Shown piece after piece: positions 7,972 through 15,263 of a stretch of 44,596 nt of DNA. Position numbers and translations under genes: made by a program. This stretch comes from Bacteroidales bacterium (GTDB lineage Bacteria > Bacteroidota > Bacteroidia > Bacteroidales > UBA932). Numbering within the stretch: the stretch's first letter is position 1; the number at the start of each line of letters is the position of its first letter. The stretch spans positions 1 through 44,596 of the forward strand of contig JAFZBF010000028.1 of NCBI GenBank assembly GCA_017561885.1, read 5' to 3'. Below the pieces are notes generated by a model. That model made no database searches. It saw only the letters and a program-made list of their open reading frames with translations, and was not told where the DNA came from.

Positions 7972-8000
7972 TAACTTTGTGAAAAATCAATTTCACAAAG
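7972..8000 (+). promoter_or_regulatory. Promoter element overlapping a 10-bp inverted repeat
   Basis: TAACTTTG (7972-7979) matches the -7 consensus. Its last bases belong to a perfect inverted repeat: CTTTGTGAAA (7975-7984) and TTTCACAAAG (7991-8000) with a 6-nt spacer. The repeat covers the expected transcription start and ends 3 bp before the peptide ATG, so it may be an operator or a 5' hairpin hiding the start region. Confidence 0.6.
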
Positions 8001-8003
8001 ACC

Positions 8004-8129
8004 ATGACGACAAAACTTGCCTATTGCCCGCCCGAGAGCGAGGTCATCGACATCCAGACGCAGGGAGTCCTCTGCCTTAGCGACCCCGAATTCAAAAAAG
8101 GAATGAATCAAGAGGAGGAGGAGTGGTAA
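8004..8129 (+). CDS. 41-residue acidic peptide coupled to a surface lipoprotein
   Basis: ATG at 8004, stop TAA at 8127-8129, giving 41 residues: MTTKLAYCPPESEVIDIQTQ, then GVLCLSDPEFKKGMNQEEEEW. Its stop overlaps the next gene's ATG (TAATG), and a perfect -7 element precedes it by 24 bp. The layout (aromatic-x-x-P near the start, short hydrophobic strand, VLC, acidic end with a terminal Trp) resembles small unnamed Bacteroidales peptides found beside fimbrillin or FISUMP genes. That comparison is from memory and unverified. There is no signal peptide. It could be a leader peptide that controls the lipoprotein, or a functional product. It is too short for most gene callers. Confidence 0.6.
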   Translation: MTTKLAYCPPESEVIDIQTQGVLCLSDPEFKKGMNQEEEEW

Positions 8130-9877
8130 TGAAAAAGTTTATTATCTCAATTTTCGCGATCCTTGCCGTCGTTTCCTGCACGGTGGAGCCAATCGAACTT
8201 GTAAAAGAAGAAAACTTGCCGCAGACTCCCGCTGCCGGCCCCATCGTTTTTGACCTTCAGGCCAAACACCCTGATGCCGGGACAAAAGCCGTCAAGACCA
8301 GTTGGGAGGCAGGTGATGCCATTTTCGTGTTCTTCAGCAACGTTCCAGCCCCGAATTTCCTCAAGATGAGTTATGACGGATCTGCTTGGACTACTGCCGA
8401 ATATGAAGGAGATACCGCCACTCCGGGTGCCCTGGGCCTGTCGAATGGAGCCACAGGCACGATGCGTGCTGTTTTCCTGCCTTTCGGCAGCAACGCTACA
8501 GTGTCTGCCAGCGGCACAAGTTTCGTGTTCGACAAGTCATATTACGCATACTATTTTACATCGACTCTCGATTATACTGTTGTTGGCAACCGCGTGTCCG
8601 GCGCTTTCGAAATGGAAGTTCCTGACAATTACGTGCAGTTCTTCGTGGAGGATGCCGATGCTGCAGATGAAGCCTATTCTCTCGGCTGTGATGCCGTAAT
8701 CCCTGTCGGTGTGGCTTCCATCTCCTCAGACGGTACGGTCAACGAGACGACCGACAAGACGGCGGCTCACGATATGCCTGGCTATGCATACAGCGGCGGC
8801 TACCTTTTCAGCGGGAAACTTACCAGCTGGGGCTATGGTACGAATTACTATTTCGCCAAATCGAAGGCCGATGGTACCGAGCGTCACGATTATTTCGTCA
8901 CCGGCAAGACTCTCGCCAGCCACAGCTCCGTGAAACTGCCGGCCAACGGCGACAGCAAGTGGCAGGCCGTGGGAAGTGACAAGCTGGTTCAGTTGACATA
9001 CGAAGGTTCTGATCCCAACTTATGGTGGCATACCTGTAACTATGGTCAGTCTGAGCCGGAGACATTGGGAGCATGCTATGCATTCGTAGATGCCAACTCC
9101 ATCCCCGGAGTTACGCTACCCTCGTATAATCAATTTCAGGCAATTATTGCCAACTGCACATGGACTGAACTTTATATTCACGGACAGCGCGGTAGAGTGG
9201 TTTCGGCCAATAACGGTTTCCTTTTCCTCCCCTGGGACGGCTACGAAGGATGCTATTGGTCTTCCAGCAAACAGGTTGATGATCCGTGGGACCTCAATTG
9301 TCGCCAGGTCCAGATGAGATTAGGTAAACTGTCTTATGAGATGGCAGTACGTCCTGTCTATACTGAAGGTACGCTGACTGTTCATGATGGGACAGAAACT
9401 AGTAGTTATGTGCCAGTATATGGATATTACGCAGATGCTTATCTAAAATGCGAATATGTGATGCCTGCCGCAGAGTTAAGTGTAATGAACGGCAAGAAGA
9501 TAAAGGAAATGATGTTATATCTACAAACTCCCGCTGGCGGAGATTGGGGCACATTCCAGATTTTTATGAAAGAAGTTGATAATACCGCCATTAGTACTTA
9601 TAGTGGTCCTTCGGATGCCACCGTTGTCTACGAAGGACCTCTCAACGGAAGAGAAAGTACTATGTCTGTAACTTTCAGCACACCTTATGAATACCATGGA
9701 GGCAATCTATTGATAGGTGTCTACCAGATTCAACCAGGCGGCTATTATAGTGCCAAATTCTTTGGAGAGACGGTCAATGGAGCTTGTATCCAAGGACATG
9801 GAGGCAGTCTTAATAATGTTTCTACAAACCAGCGTAATTTTATCCCTAAAACCACATTCTCTTACGCAAGCAATTAA
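8129..9877 (+). CDS. Large FISUMP-domain surface lipoprotein with fimbrillin-like N-terminus
   Basis: The protein is 582 residues from the ATG at 8129, which overlaps the peptide's stop; a GTG two codons earlier is less likely. The lipobox AVVSC gives an acylated Cys near residue 17. Residues ~25-230 look like the fimbrillin-type beta domain (TKAVKTSWEAGDAIFVFFSN). Residues ~290-410 are FISUMP-like (GACYAFVDANSIPGVTLPS, FLFLPWDGYEGCYWSSSK, YEMAVRPVY). The last ~170 residues form a second beta-sandwich region (TVHDGTETSSYVPVYGYYAD; GNLLIGVYQIQPGGYYSAKF), as in Bacteroidales adhesins. It is probably exposed on the cell surface. Partner or ligand unknown. Confidence 0.75.
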   Translation: MKKFIISIFAILAVVSCTVEPIELVKEENLPQTPAAGPIVFDLQAKHPDAGTKAVKTSWEAGDAIFVFFSNVPAPNFLKMSYDGSAWTTAEYEGDTATPGALGLSNGATGTMRAVFLPFGSNATVSASGTSFVFDKSYYAYYFTSTLDYTVVGNRVSGAFEMEVPDNYVQFFVEDADAADEAYSLGCDAVIPVGVASISSDGTVNETTDKTAAHDMPGYAYSGGYLFSGKLTSWGYGTNYYFAKSKADGTERHDYFVTGKTLASHSSVKLPANGDSKWQAVGSDKLVQLTYEGSDPNLWWHTCNYGQSEPETLGACYAFVDANSIPGVTLPSYNQFQAIIANCTWTELYIHGQRGRVVSANNGFLFLPWDGYEGCYWSSSKQVDDPWDLNCRQVQMRLGKLSYEMAVRPVYTEGTLTVHDGTETSSYVPVYGYYADAYLKCEYVMPAAELSVMNGKKIKEMMLYLQTPAGGDWGTFQIFMKEVDNTAISTYSGPSDATVVYEGPLNGRESTMSVTFSTPYEYHGGNLLIGVYQIQPGGYYSAKFFGETVNGACIQGHGGSLNNVSTNQRNFIPKTTFSYASN

Positions 9878-9933
9878 CGCAAACAAATCTTGACTGCAAA
9901 AATCAGTAATATCTGAATAAGACATAGATTTGC

Positions 9934-9941
9934 TATATTTG
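9934..9941 (+). promoter_or_regulatory. -7 promoter element of the membrane AraC regulator gene
   Basis: TATATTTG matches TAnnTTTG 28 bp before the ATG at 9970. No clear -33 element. Confidence 0.5.
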
Positions 9942-9969
9942 TGCAAATCGCTGTAGTACAAGCCGTCAG

Positions 9970-11688
9970 ATGTTTTCCAAGAAACTTTTGCCGCTATTGG
10001 TCCTGATTTGCGTCGCCTGCACCGGGGAAACTTCCGGTCCGGCGGGATTTGATGTGGCCAGGGCCTCTCTCGATGCATCATTCCGGCCGGTGGCCGTGGA
10101 TCGGCTGCCGGAACTGAACGTGCCGCGGGCGGGGCATGTGCTGGCGTGTCCCGGTGGGGAGCTGACGGTAATCGGCGGGCACACCACGGGTTTTGTCCTG
10201 ACGGAAACTGCCGAATACTACAAGGACGGCAGCTGGCATCTGCTGCAGACTCTCTATCCTCATGATTTCGGTACGTGGGTGACACTTCCTTCCGGCGACA
10301 TCCTGCTTGCCGGCGGCTGCGAGCAGTCGTTCGGCATCGGGCAGAGCTGGGGCGTCGAGTGTTACGACCCTTCTTCCCACACGTTCGAACCCCTTCCCAT
10401 CCTCGACAACCGGCGCACCCGTTTCAGCTCTGCCGTCCTTGCAGACGGCACCCTCCTGGTCAGCGGCAACTGGTACAGAAAGGATGCAATCGCCTTCTGG
10501 TCCCCTGAGAAGGGCGGGATCCAGGTAAAGGACGTATCACAACAGAGGTCGATCCCTTATGTACTGCCGGTCAGTTCCGACAACGCATTGATTTTCGGTT
10601 GTGACGGCAGTGACGGCGCTCTTCAGGATTCGATAATCGTAGACCAGCTGAAGGGCGATGCATTCCTTGTCCCGCTGCTGGAGCAATGGCAGCCGATTGC
10701 CAGTGAATGCAGCGAGATGGCGCGTTATTTCATCGGCGATGAACGCATAGATGGATATGCCTGGCTGATTCCCGCCCGCCGCAAAGAGGACGGCCAGTCC
10801 GGCATCCTGAAAGTGGTGGGAGAAGAGTTTTCCCTGCTGGAGACGGAAATCTCCATACCAATGACCGGCATGGATGGAGAACAGATAACGTGGGGCGGAC
10901 TGCTCACCGACAAGACTGCTGAGGCATCCTGGCTGGTCAGTTACAGCGAATCGCCGACACAGCGTCTGTATATCTGCAAGATTGAATACGGAAAAGCGTT
11001 GCGTGGCGGCAAGGCCCCTTTGACCCTGTACTACGCCCAGATGCCCGAACCGGGGGTATTCTCATCCATGACGCTCATGCCCGGCGGCCGTCTTGCTGCC
11101 GTCGGCGGATTGGAAAGCGATAATTATCACCCCCTCGCCAGCGCATATATCCTTACCCCCGAAGCGTCCGAGAAGGAGCAGGTCTTCCCGTTCTGGTGGA
11201 TTGCCGCCGGTATTCTGCTCGCCGTTGCTGCCGCGGTTGCGTTGTGGCTGAGGAAGAGACGTGAGGCTGTCGCTGCCGAACGCCGGGACGGTCAGGCTGC
11301 GGAGGACACAGTAAGCGACGAGGCGGAGATGGAGCGCAGGATGGACGACTTGATGGCCCGGATCGCAGTGCTTATGGAGGAGGGCGAGGCCTTCCGCAAG
11401 AAAGACCTGTCCAAGGAGTATCTGTCGCGGGTGCTCGGTACTAACGTGCGCTACCTGTCCGACTGCATCAACCGCAAAGCCGGCTGTTCATTCGTGGACT
11501 ATGTCAACGGCTACCGCATCCGCTATGCGCAGCGGCTGCTGTGCGACAATCCCGGCATGCGTCTCTCCGAGATCAGCGAGGAGTCGGGCTTCTCCAGCGA
11601 AGTGACTTTCTTCCGCAACTTCAAGGCACGCACCGGCCAGACCCCTTCTGAGTGGCTGGCTTCCCAGAACAGCACCCGCGATATGTAA
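9970..11688 (+). CDS. Membrane-anchored AraC-family regulator with periplasmic propeller-like domain
   Basis: The 572-residue protein starts with a lipoprotein-like signal (MFSKKLLPLLVLICVACTG). Residues ~40-400 contain recurring kelch-like strand pairs (GHVLACPGGELTVIGG; TWVTLPSGDILLAGG; FSSAVLADGTLLVSGN; SSMTLMPGGRLAAVGG), suggesting a beta-propeller sensor outside the inner membrane. One membrane helix lies at about 407-428 (FPFWWIAAGILLAVAAAVALWL), followed by an acidic linker. An AraC-type HTH covers about 480-565 (YLSRVLGTNVRYLSDCIN; ISEESGFSSEVTFFRNFKARTGQTPSEW). It is thus a one-piece transmembrane sensor-regulator, similar in layout to an HTCS without kinase and receiver. Targets are unknown. 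The preceding peptide-lipoprotein pair is the nearest candidate. The lipobox Cys and the downstream TM helix together are odd. Confidence 0.85.
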   Translation: MFSKKLLPLLVLICVACTGETSGPAGFDVARASLDASFRPVAVDRLPELNVPRAGHVLACPGGELTVIGGHTTGFVLTETAEYYKDGSWHLLQTLYPHDFGTWVTLPSGDILLAGGCEQSFGIGQSWGVECYDPSSHTFEPLPILDNRRTRFSSAVLADGTLLVSGNWYRKDAIAFWSPEKGGIQVKDVSQQRSIPYVLPVSSDNALIFGCDGSDGALQDSIIVDQLKGDAFLVPLLEQWQPIASECSEMARYFIGDERIDGYAWLIPARRKEDGQSGILKVVGEEFSLLETEISIPMTGMDGEQITWGGLLTDKTAEASWLVSYSESPTQRLYICKIEYGKALRGGKAPLTLYYAQMPEPGVFSSMTLMPGGRLAAVGGLESDNYHPLASAYILTPEASEKEQVFPFWWIAAGILLAVAAAVALWLRKRREAVAAERRDGQAAEDTVSDEAEMERRMDDLMARIAVLMEEGEAFRKKDLSKEYLSRVLGTNVRYLSDCINRKAGCSFVDYVNGYRIRYAQRLLCDNPGMRLSEISEESGFSSEVTFFRNFKARTGQTPSEWLASQNSTRDM

Positions 11689-11705
11689 CTGCCTCGCATG
11701 CTACT

Positions 11706-11871
11706 TTGGGGTAGGTCCTGCCTTATATTGGGGTAGGTCCTGCCTTGTTTTGGGGTAGGTCAAATGAATAGTGCCAGACCTACCCCACTGGAGATATGCC
11801 AGGGGCAGTTTCTTGGGGTAGGTCCGGACCATTTTACAGGACCTACCCCATTTTAGCCCGAGACCTACCCC
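11706..11871. repeat. Array of seven GGGGTAGGTC motifs in both orientations
   Basis: Direct copies of TTGGGGTAGGTC begin at 11706, 11728 and 11750, exactly 22 bp apart, the first two extended to TTGGGGTAGGTCCTGCCTT. A fourth direct copy is at 11813-11825. Inverted copies (GACCTACCCC) are at 11777-11787, 11839-11850 and 11862-11871. The copies at 11814-11825 and 11839-11850 form perfect 12-bp arms of a hairpin. The array starts 18 bp after the AraC gene's stop. It covers the first part of the gene-free stretch 11689-12598. Confidence 0.9.
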
Positions 11872-11921
11872 GCAATCAAAGAAGTGGTTGGCGGGGCCCC
11901 TCTGTTGTGGCCGGAGTAGAA

Positions 11922-11987
11922 GAAGTTATCTCCAGCCAGCAAAGCGAGCTCTGGTAAAGGCTCGCTTTGTCCGGCTAGGATAACTTC
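11922..11987. repeat. 66-bp dyad element, copy 1
   Basis: Outer arms GAAGTTATC (11922-11930) and GATAACTTC (11979-11987) pair perfectly. Inner arms CAAAGCGAGC (11940-11949) and GCTCGCTTTG (11960-11969) pair perfectly around a 10-nt loop. Between them, AGCC and GGCT can also pair inside the 9-nt side segments. Copy 2 lies 117 bp downstream with the same length. Confidence 0.9.
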
Positions 11988-12038
11988 GATTCATGAACTT
12001 ACTCGCAGGCATTACCTTTTCGTGGCCATACCAGCACT

Positions 12039-12104
12039 GAACTTATCTCCCGTCCGCCAGCAGGAGATTTTTAAGGTCTCCTGCTGACGTCCGAGGATAA
12101 GTTC
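12039..12104. repeat. 66-bp dyad element, copy 2
   Basis: Outer arms GAACTTATC (12039-12047) and GATAAGTTC (12096-12104); inner arms CAGCAGGAGA (12058-12067) and TCTCCTGCTG (12077-12086), 9-nt loop. Compared with copy 1, the fourth base of the outer arm is C instead of G and its partner is G instead of C, so pairing is kept. The inner arms differ completely in sequence yet pair perfectly. A GTGGCC precedes each copy (11907 and 12022). Confidence 0.9.
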
Positions 12105-12167
12105 TGCCCGAGAGCGGACGGCAATATGGCGTGTCGGCTGAATGCTTCAAGGCAACATTGTGCCCCA

Positions 12168-12199
12168 CTTTGCCGGCCGGGCCTTTATGGTCGGCAAAG
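12168..12199. repeat. Hairpin-forming inverted repeat
   Basis: CTTTGCCG (12168-12175) pairs with CGGCAAAG (12192-12199) across a 16-nt loop. Part of the repeat-rich, gene-free stretch. No T-run follows, so a terminator is unlikely. Confidence 0.6.
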
Positions 12200-12250
12200 A
12201 AGGGGGTCTGGAGGGGCGCGGGCGTAAGCCCGTCGGTTGCCGGAAGCATT

Positions 12251-12274
12251 GCAGCCGCAAGCCTTGCCGGCTGC
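12251..12274. repeat. Tight hairpin next to the dispersed repeat
   Basis: GCAGCCGCAAG and CTTGCCGGCTGC pair almost completely with one bulged C. It abuts the first conserved block of the dispersed repeat at 12276. Confidence 0.6.
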
Positions 12275-12275
12275 G

Positions 12276-12308
12276 GCATCGGAAAGAAGGCCTGAGCGGG
12301 GGCTGGCC
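12276..12308. repeat. Dispersed repeat, block 2 (copy near 12.3 kb)
   Basis: These 33 bp (starting GCATCGGAAAGAAGG, ending GGGGGCTGGCC) occur exactly, in reverse complement, at 44459-44491. In this copy 98 bp separate it from block 1; in the other copy 67 bp do. No open frame here resembles a protein. Confidence 0.9.
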
Positions 12309-12406
12309 ATGTGTTACTGGGACGCTGTCCCAAACCCTGCCGCTCCAGCCTGCTATCAGCACCTGCCACCCCACACGGCTTTCGCTAGCGCCTGCAGGCG
12401 CCTTAT

Positions 12407-12468
12407 ATGGGAGGGATTGGAGTGAGCGTCAGCGAACGGAACCCCCCGAAGGCCTTGCTTTCCGTGCA
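12407..12468. repeat. Dispersed repeat, block 1 (copy near 12.4 kb)
   Basis: These 62 bp (starting ATGGGAGGGATTGGAGTGAG, ending GCTTTCCGTGCA) occur in reverse complement at 44330-44391 with a single mismatch. The sequence between here and the phoH stop at 12599 shows no gene. Confidence 0.9.
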
Positions 12469-12598
12469 GGCAGCAGTTTCCGAGAGCACGTCTGTCCCGC
12501 GAAAGGGCCGTCTGCCGGGATACGAGGCGGTTTTCCGTCCGTCCCGCGGAACCTGCCTCTGCGGGGCCAGATGACGTTTCGCAGTTTTCCGCCAGGGA

Positions 12599-13576
12599 TT
12601 ATTCTTCAGGGGAGTCGGCAGCAGAAGCCTTCTCGAAGGCGTCAACAATCTTGGTGACGAGCGGGTGGCGGACGATGTCCTCGCGGCCGAACTCGATGAC
12701 GCTGATGCCGCGGATGCCGCGCACCAGCTCCACGCCGCGCGCCAGACCCGAATCGCTCTTGCGCGGAAGATCGATCTGAGTGATGTCGCCCGTAACGATG
12801 AACTTCGCATCGCAGCCCATACGCGTCAGGAACATCTTAAGCTGCCCCAGCGAAGTATTCTGAGCCTCGTCAAGAATTACGAAAGCACGGTCAAGAGTAC
12901 GGCCGCGCATATAAGCCAGAGGCGCGATCTGGATAGTCCCGTCCTCCATGAAAGCCTGAAGCTTCTTCGCCGGAATCATATCCTGCAAAGCATCGTACAA
13001 CGGCTGAAGATACGGATCCAGCTTCTCCTTCAGGTCACCCGGAAGGAAGCCAAGCCTCTCCCCCGCCTCCACGGCCGGACGAGTCAGGATCAGCTTCTTC
13101 ACCTCACGGTTCTTCAGAGCACGCACAGCCAGCGCAATCGCAGTATAAGTCTTGCCGGTACCCGCAGGACCCAGCGCGAATATCAAATCGTTGTCGTAAT
13201 ACTCCTTGACCAGCCGCTTCTGATTCTTCGTGCGCGCCTTGATGCACTTGCCGTCGTTGCCGTAGACAATGATGTAGTCCGCGTCAGACTGCATATCCAC
13301 CTTGCCCACCTCAGCCTCACGCCCCTTCTCCTCGAAAAGGAAATCGATGTCGTACTCGTTGATTACACCCTTGGACTCCTTGATTGAAAGGAGGGCGTTG
13401 AAAGCCGCTTCAAATGCTTCAATATCCTCCTGGGCACCCTCCACTGTAATTTGGGAACCTCGGGCAACCGCTTTAACTTTCGGGAAATGATATCTGAAAA
13501 GATTGAGATTTTTGTTGTTGACTCCATAGATTTCGACCGGATCAAAGTGTTCAAGCGTCAGAGTTTTTTCTATCAT
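12599..13576 (-). CDS. phoH: PhoH-family ATPase
   Basis: The protein is 325 residues from the ATG at 13576. The frame is open further upstream, but that extension overlaps the divergent promoter and is not family-like. An N-terminal KH-like region (EHFDPVEIYGVNNKNLNLFR; GSQITVEGAQEDIEAFEAAF) precedes the P-loop ATPase domain. Walker A is GPAGTGKT at about residue 134, Walker B is AFVILDEAQN, and IVTGDITQIDLP is the sensor region. Cytosolic PhoH proteins bind nucleotides and RNA and are linked to RNA metabolism. The older name comes from phosphate-starvation induction in E. coli. Length fits the family. It is divergent from the SPOR lipoprotein gene, and its 3' end faces the repeat-rich stretch. 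Confidence 0.92.
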   Translation of the reverse strand: MIEKTLTLEHFDPVEIYGVNNKNLNLFRYHFPKVKAVARGSQITVEGAQEDIEAFEAAFNALLSIKESKGVINEYDIDFLFEEKGREAEVGKVDMQSDADYIIVYGNDGKCIKARTKNQKRLVKEYYDNDLIFALGPAGTGKTYTAIALAVRALKNREVKKLILTRPAVEAGERLGFLPGDLKEKLDPYLQPLYDALQDMIPAKKLQAFMEDGTIQIAPLAYMRGRTLDRAFVILDEAQNTSLGQLKMFLTRMGCDAKFIVTGDITQIDLPRKSDSGLARGVELVRGIRGISVIEFGREDIVRHPLVTKIVDAFEKASAADSPEE

Positions 13577-13615
13577 TGGCAGCTGTTGTGTGATTCTTTG
13601 TAAATATACGATTTT

Positions 13616-13647
13616 TTTGCCTTTGATGCCGCAATTGTCTACTTTTG
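13616..13647 (+). promoter_or_regulatory. Complete Bacteroidota promoter (-33 and -7)
   Basis: TTTG at 13616-13619 and TACTTTTG at 13640-13647 are separated by 20 bp, the classic spacing. Transcription would start near 13653, 18 bp before the ATG at 13671. This fixes the start of the lipoprotein-gcvT-PAP2 operon. Confidence 0.75.
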
Positions 13648-13670
13648 TAAAGATACGAAAACACGTTTTT

Positions 13671-14138
13671 ATGAGACTTCTGAGATTGTCCGCGATCCTT
13701 CTGACAGCCTGTCTGACGCTAAGCAGCTGCGACGCAGTCCGCTCCATGCTGGGCAAACCCACGTCGCAGGACATCGAAGTCCTCAAGCAGGAACTGGCAG
13801 CCCTGAAAGAGCAGGCCAGACAAGATTCCGTAGCAGCAGAGGCAGAGCGCCTCGCCGCAGAGCAGGAAGCAGCGCTGCACCAGCTCCCCGCACGCTACTA
13901 TGTAGCCATGGGAGGCTTCAAGGTTCCCTCCAACGCAGTCAACTACAAAGCCTATCTCGAAAGCCAGGGCTATGACATCACCGCCGTCCGCTTCCGTACA
14001 GGCTACGACGTGCTGCTGGCCGACGGCACCGACGACCTGCGCGAAGCCCTTCGCAGCATGCACAAGTTCATGCGCTACGAAAAGACCTGCCCCGAAGACA
14101 TCTGGATCTACGACACAACAACAGGATTTCACGAATAG
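13671..14138 (+). CDS. SPOR-like lipoprotein
   Basis: The protein is 155 residues from the ATG at 13671, chosen because the upstream part of the frame would lie inside the promoter. The signal MRLLRLSAILLTACLTLSSC ends in a lipobox (TLSSC). Residues ~38-70 form an Ala/Glu-rich helix, probably coiled coil. The C-terminal ~80 residues (RYYVAMGGFKVPSNAVNYKAYLESQGYD, then a second beta-alpha unit) match the SPOR fold, which binds denuded glycan strands of peptidoglycan. It is probably an outer-membrane lipoprotein touching the cell wall. It leads an operon with gcvT, 3 bp downstream. Confidence 0.8.
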   Translation: MRLLRLSAILLTACLTLSSCDAVRSMLGKPTSQDIEVLKQELAALKEQARQDSVAAEAERLAAEQEAALHQLPARYYVAMGGFKVPSNAVNYKAYLESQGYDITAVRFRTGYDVLLADGTDDLREALRSMHKFMRYEKTCPEDIWIYDTTTGFHE

Positions 14139-14141
14139 AAT

Positions 14142-15251
14142 ATGGAAAAGAAAACCGTCTTCACAGACAAGCATATCGCACTCGGAGCAAAGATGGCCCC
14201 CTTCGCAGGCTACCTGATGCCCATCGAATACACAGGAATAAATGAAGAGCACGCAACCGTCCGCAACGGAGTCGGAGTGTTCGACGTTTCCCATATGGGA
14301 GAAATCTGGGTCAAGGGCCCCAAGGCCACAGCTTTCCTCCAGTACGTGACATCCAACGACGTGTCAGCGCTGTATCCCGGCAAAGCCCAGTACACCTGCC
14401 TGCCCAACGGCCGCGGCGGCATCGTCGACGACCTGATAGTATACTGCATCGACGCAGAGACCTATCTTCTCGCAGTCAACGCAGCCAACATAGACAAAGA
14501 CTGGCAGCACCTCTGCAGCCAGGCCCCGAAGTTCGGCATGACCCCCGGCAAGGAACTCTACAACGCCTCCGACGAAATCTGCCAGCTGGCGGTGCAGGGT
14601 CCGAAGGCAATGGAAACCGTGCAGAAGATCTGCGAACAGGACATAATGTCGATGGAATACTACACCTTCAAGAAAGTTGACATCGCCGGCATCCACGACG
14701 CCATCCTCTCCACCACCGGCTACACCGGAAGCGGCGGATGCGAGATCTACGTAGCCAACGAAGACGGCGAGAAACTTTGGAACGCAGTGTTCGAGGCAGG
14801 CCAGGAGTTCGGCATCAAGCCCATAGGCCTCGGCGCCCGCGACACCCTGCGTCTCGAGATGGGATTCTGCCTCTATGGCAACGACATCGACGACACCACC
14901 TCACCCATCGAAGCCGGCCTGGGCTGGATCACCAAGTTCAACGACAACAAGGGTGAATTCATCGACAGGCCCCATATGGAGAAGCTTAAAGCCGAAGGCA
15001 TCAAGAAACGCCTGGTAGGCTTCGAACTCGTCGACAAGGGCATCGCCCGCCACGGCTACGAAATATGCAACGCTGCCGGCGAAGTGATCGGCCACGTTAC
15101 CTCCGGAACCATGGGTCCCTCTGTGAAGAAGGCCATCGGACTGGGCTACGTCGCAGCCGATTACAAGGCTCCCGGCACCGAGATCTTCATCAGCGTACGC
15201 GGCCGCCTGCTCAAGGCCGTAGTCGTGAAGCTGCCGTTCTACAAGGGATAA
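14142..15251 (+). CDS. gcvT: Aminomethyltransferase, glycine cleavage T protein
   Basis: The 369-residue GcvT takes the aminomethyl group from the lipoylated H protein and passes the carbon to tetrahydrofolate, releasing ammonia. Family landmarks are present: [79 protein letters not shown] and a C-terminal [21 protein letters not shown]. Length is normal. It is cytosolic. It sits between a SPOR lipoprotein and a PAP2 phosphatase rather than with gcvH/gcvP, so the other glycine cleavage genes must be elsewhere. Confidence 0.96.
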   Translation: MEKKTVFTDKHIALGAKMAPFAGYLMPIEYTGINEEHATVRNGVGVFDVSHMGEIWVKGPKATAFLQYVTSNDVSALYPGKAQYTCLPNGRGGIVDDLIVYCIDAETYLLAVNAANIDKDWQHLCSQAPKFGMTPGKELYNASDEICQLAVQGPKAMETVQKICEQDIMSMEYYTFKKVDIAGIHDAILSTTGYTGSGGCEIYVANEDGEKLWNAVFEAGQEFGIKPIGLGARDTLRLEMGFCLYGNDIDDTTSPIEAGLGWITKFNDNKGEFIDRPHMEKLKAEGIKKRLVGFELVDKGIARHGYEICNAAGEVIGHVTSGTMGPSVKKAIGLGYVAADYKAPGTEIFISVRGRLLKAVVVKLPFYKG

Positions 15252-15263
15252 CAGCCGCAGCCT

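Noticed and set aside
11706..11871. CRISPR array
   Set aside because: The units are about 12-19 bp at 22-bp steps with almost no spacer and mixed orientation, and no cas genes are nearby.
11922..12104. Integron attC sites
   Set aside because: The dyads have inner and outer stems, but the outer arms do not give the RYYYAAC/GTTRRRY core, and there is no integrase or cassette gene.
12147..12810. Protein-coding frames across the 12.1-12.6 kb stretch
   Set aside because: The frames are Arg/Pro-rich, run through hairpins and repeats on both strands and resemble no family. They are an effect of high GC and repeats.
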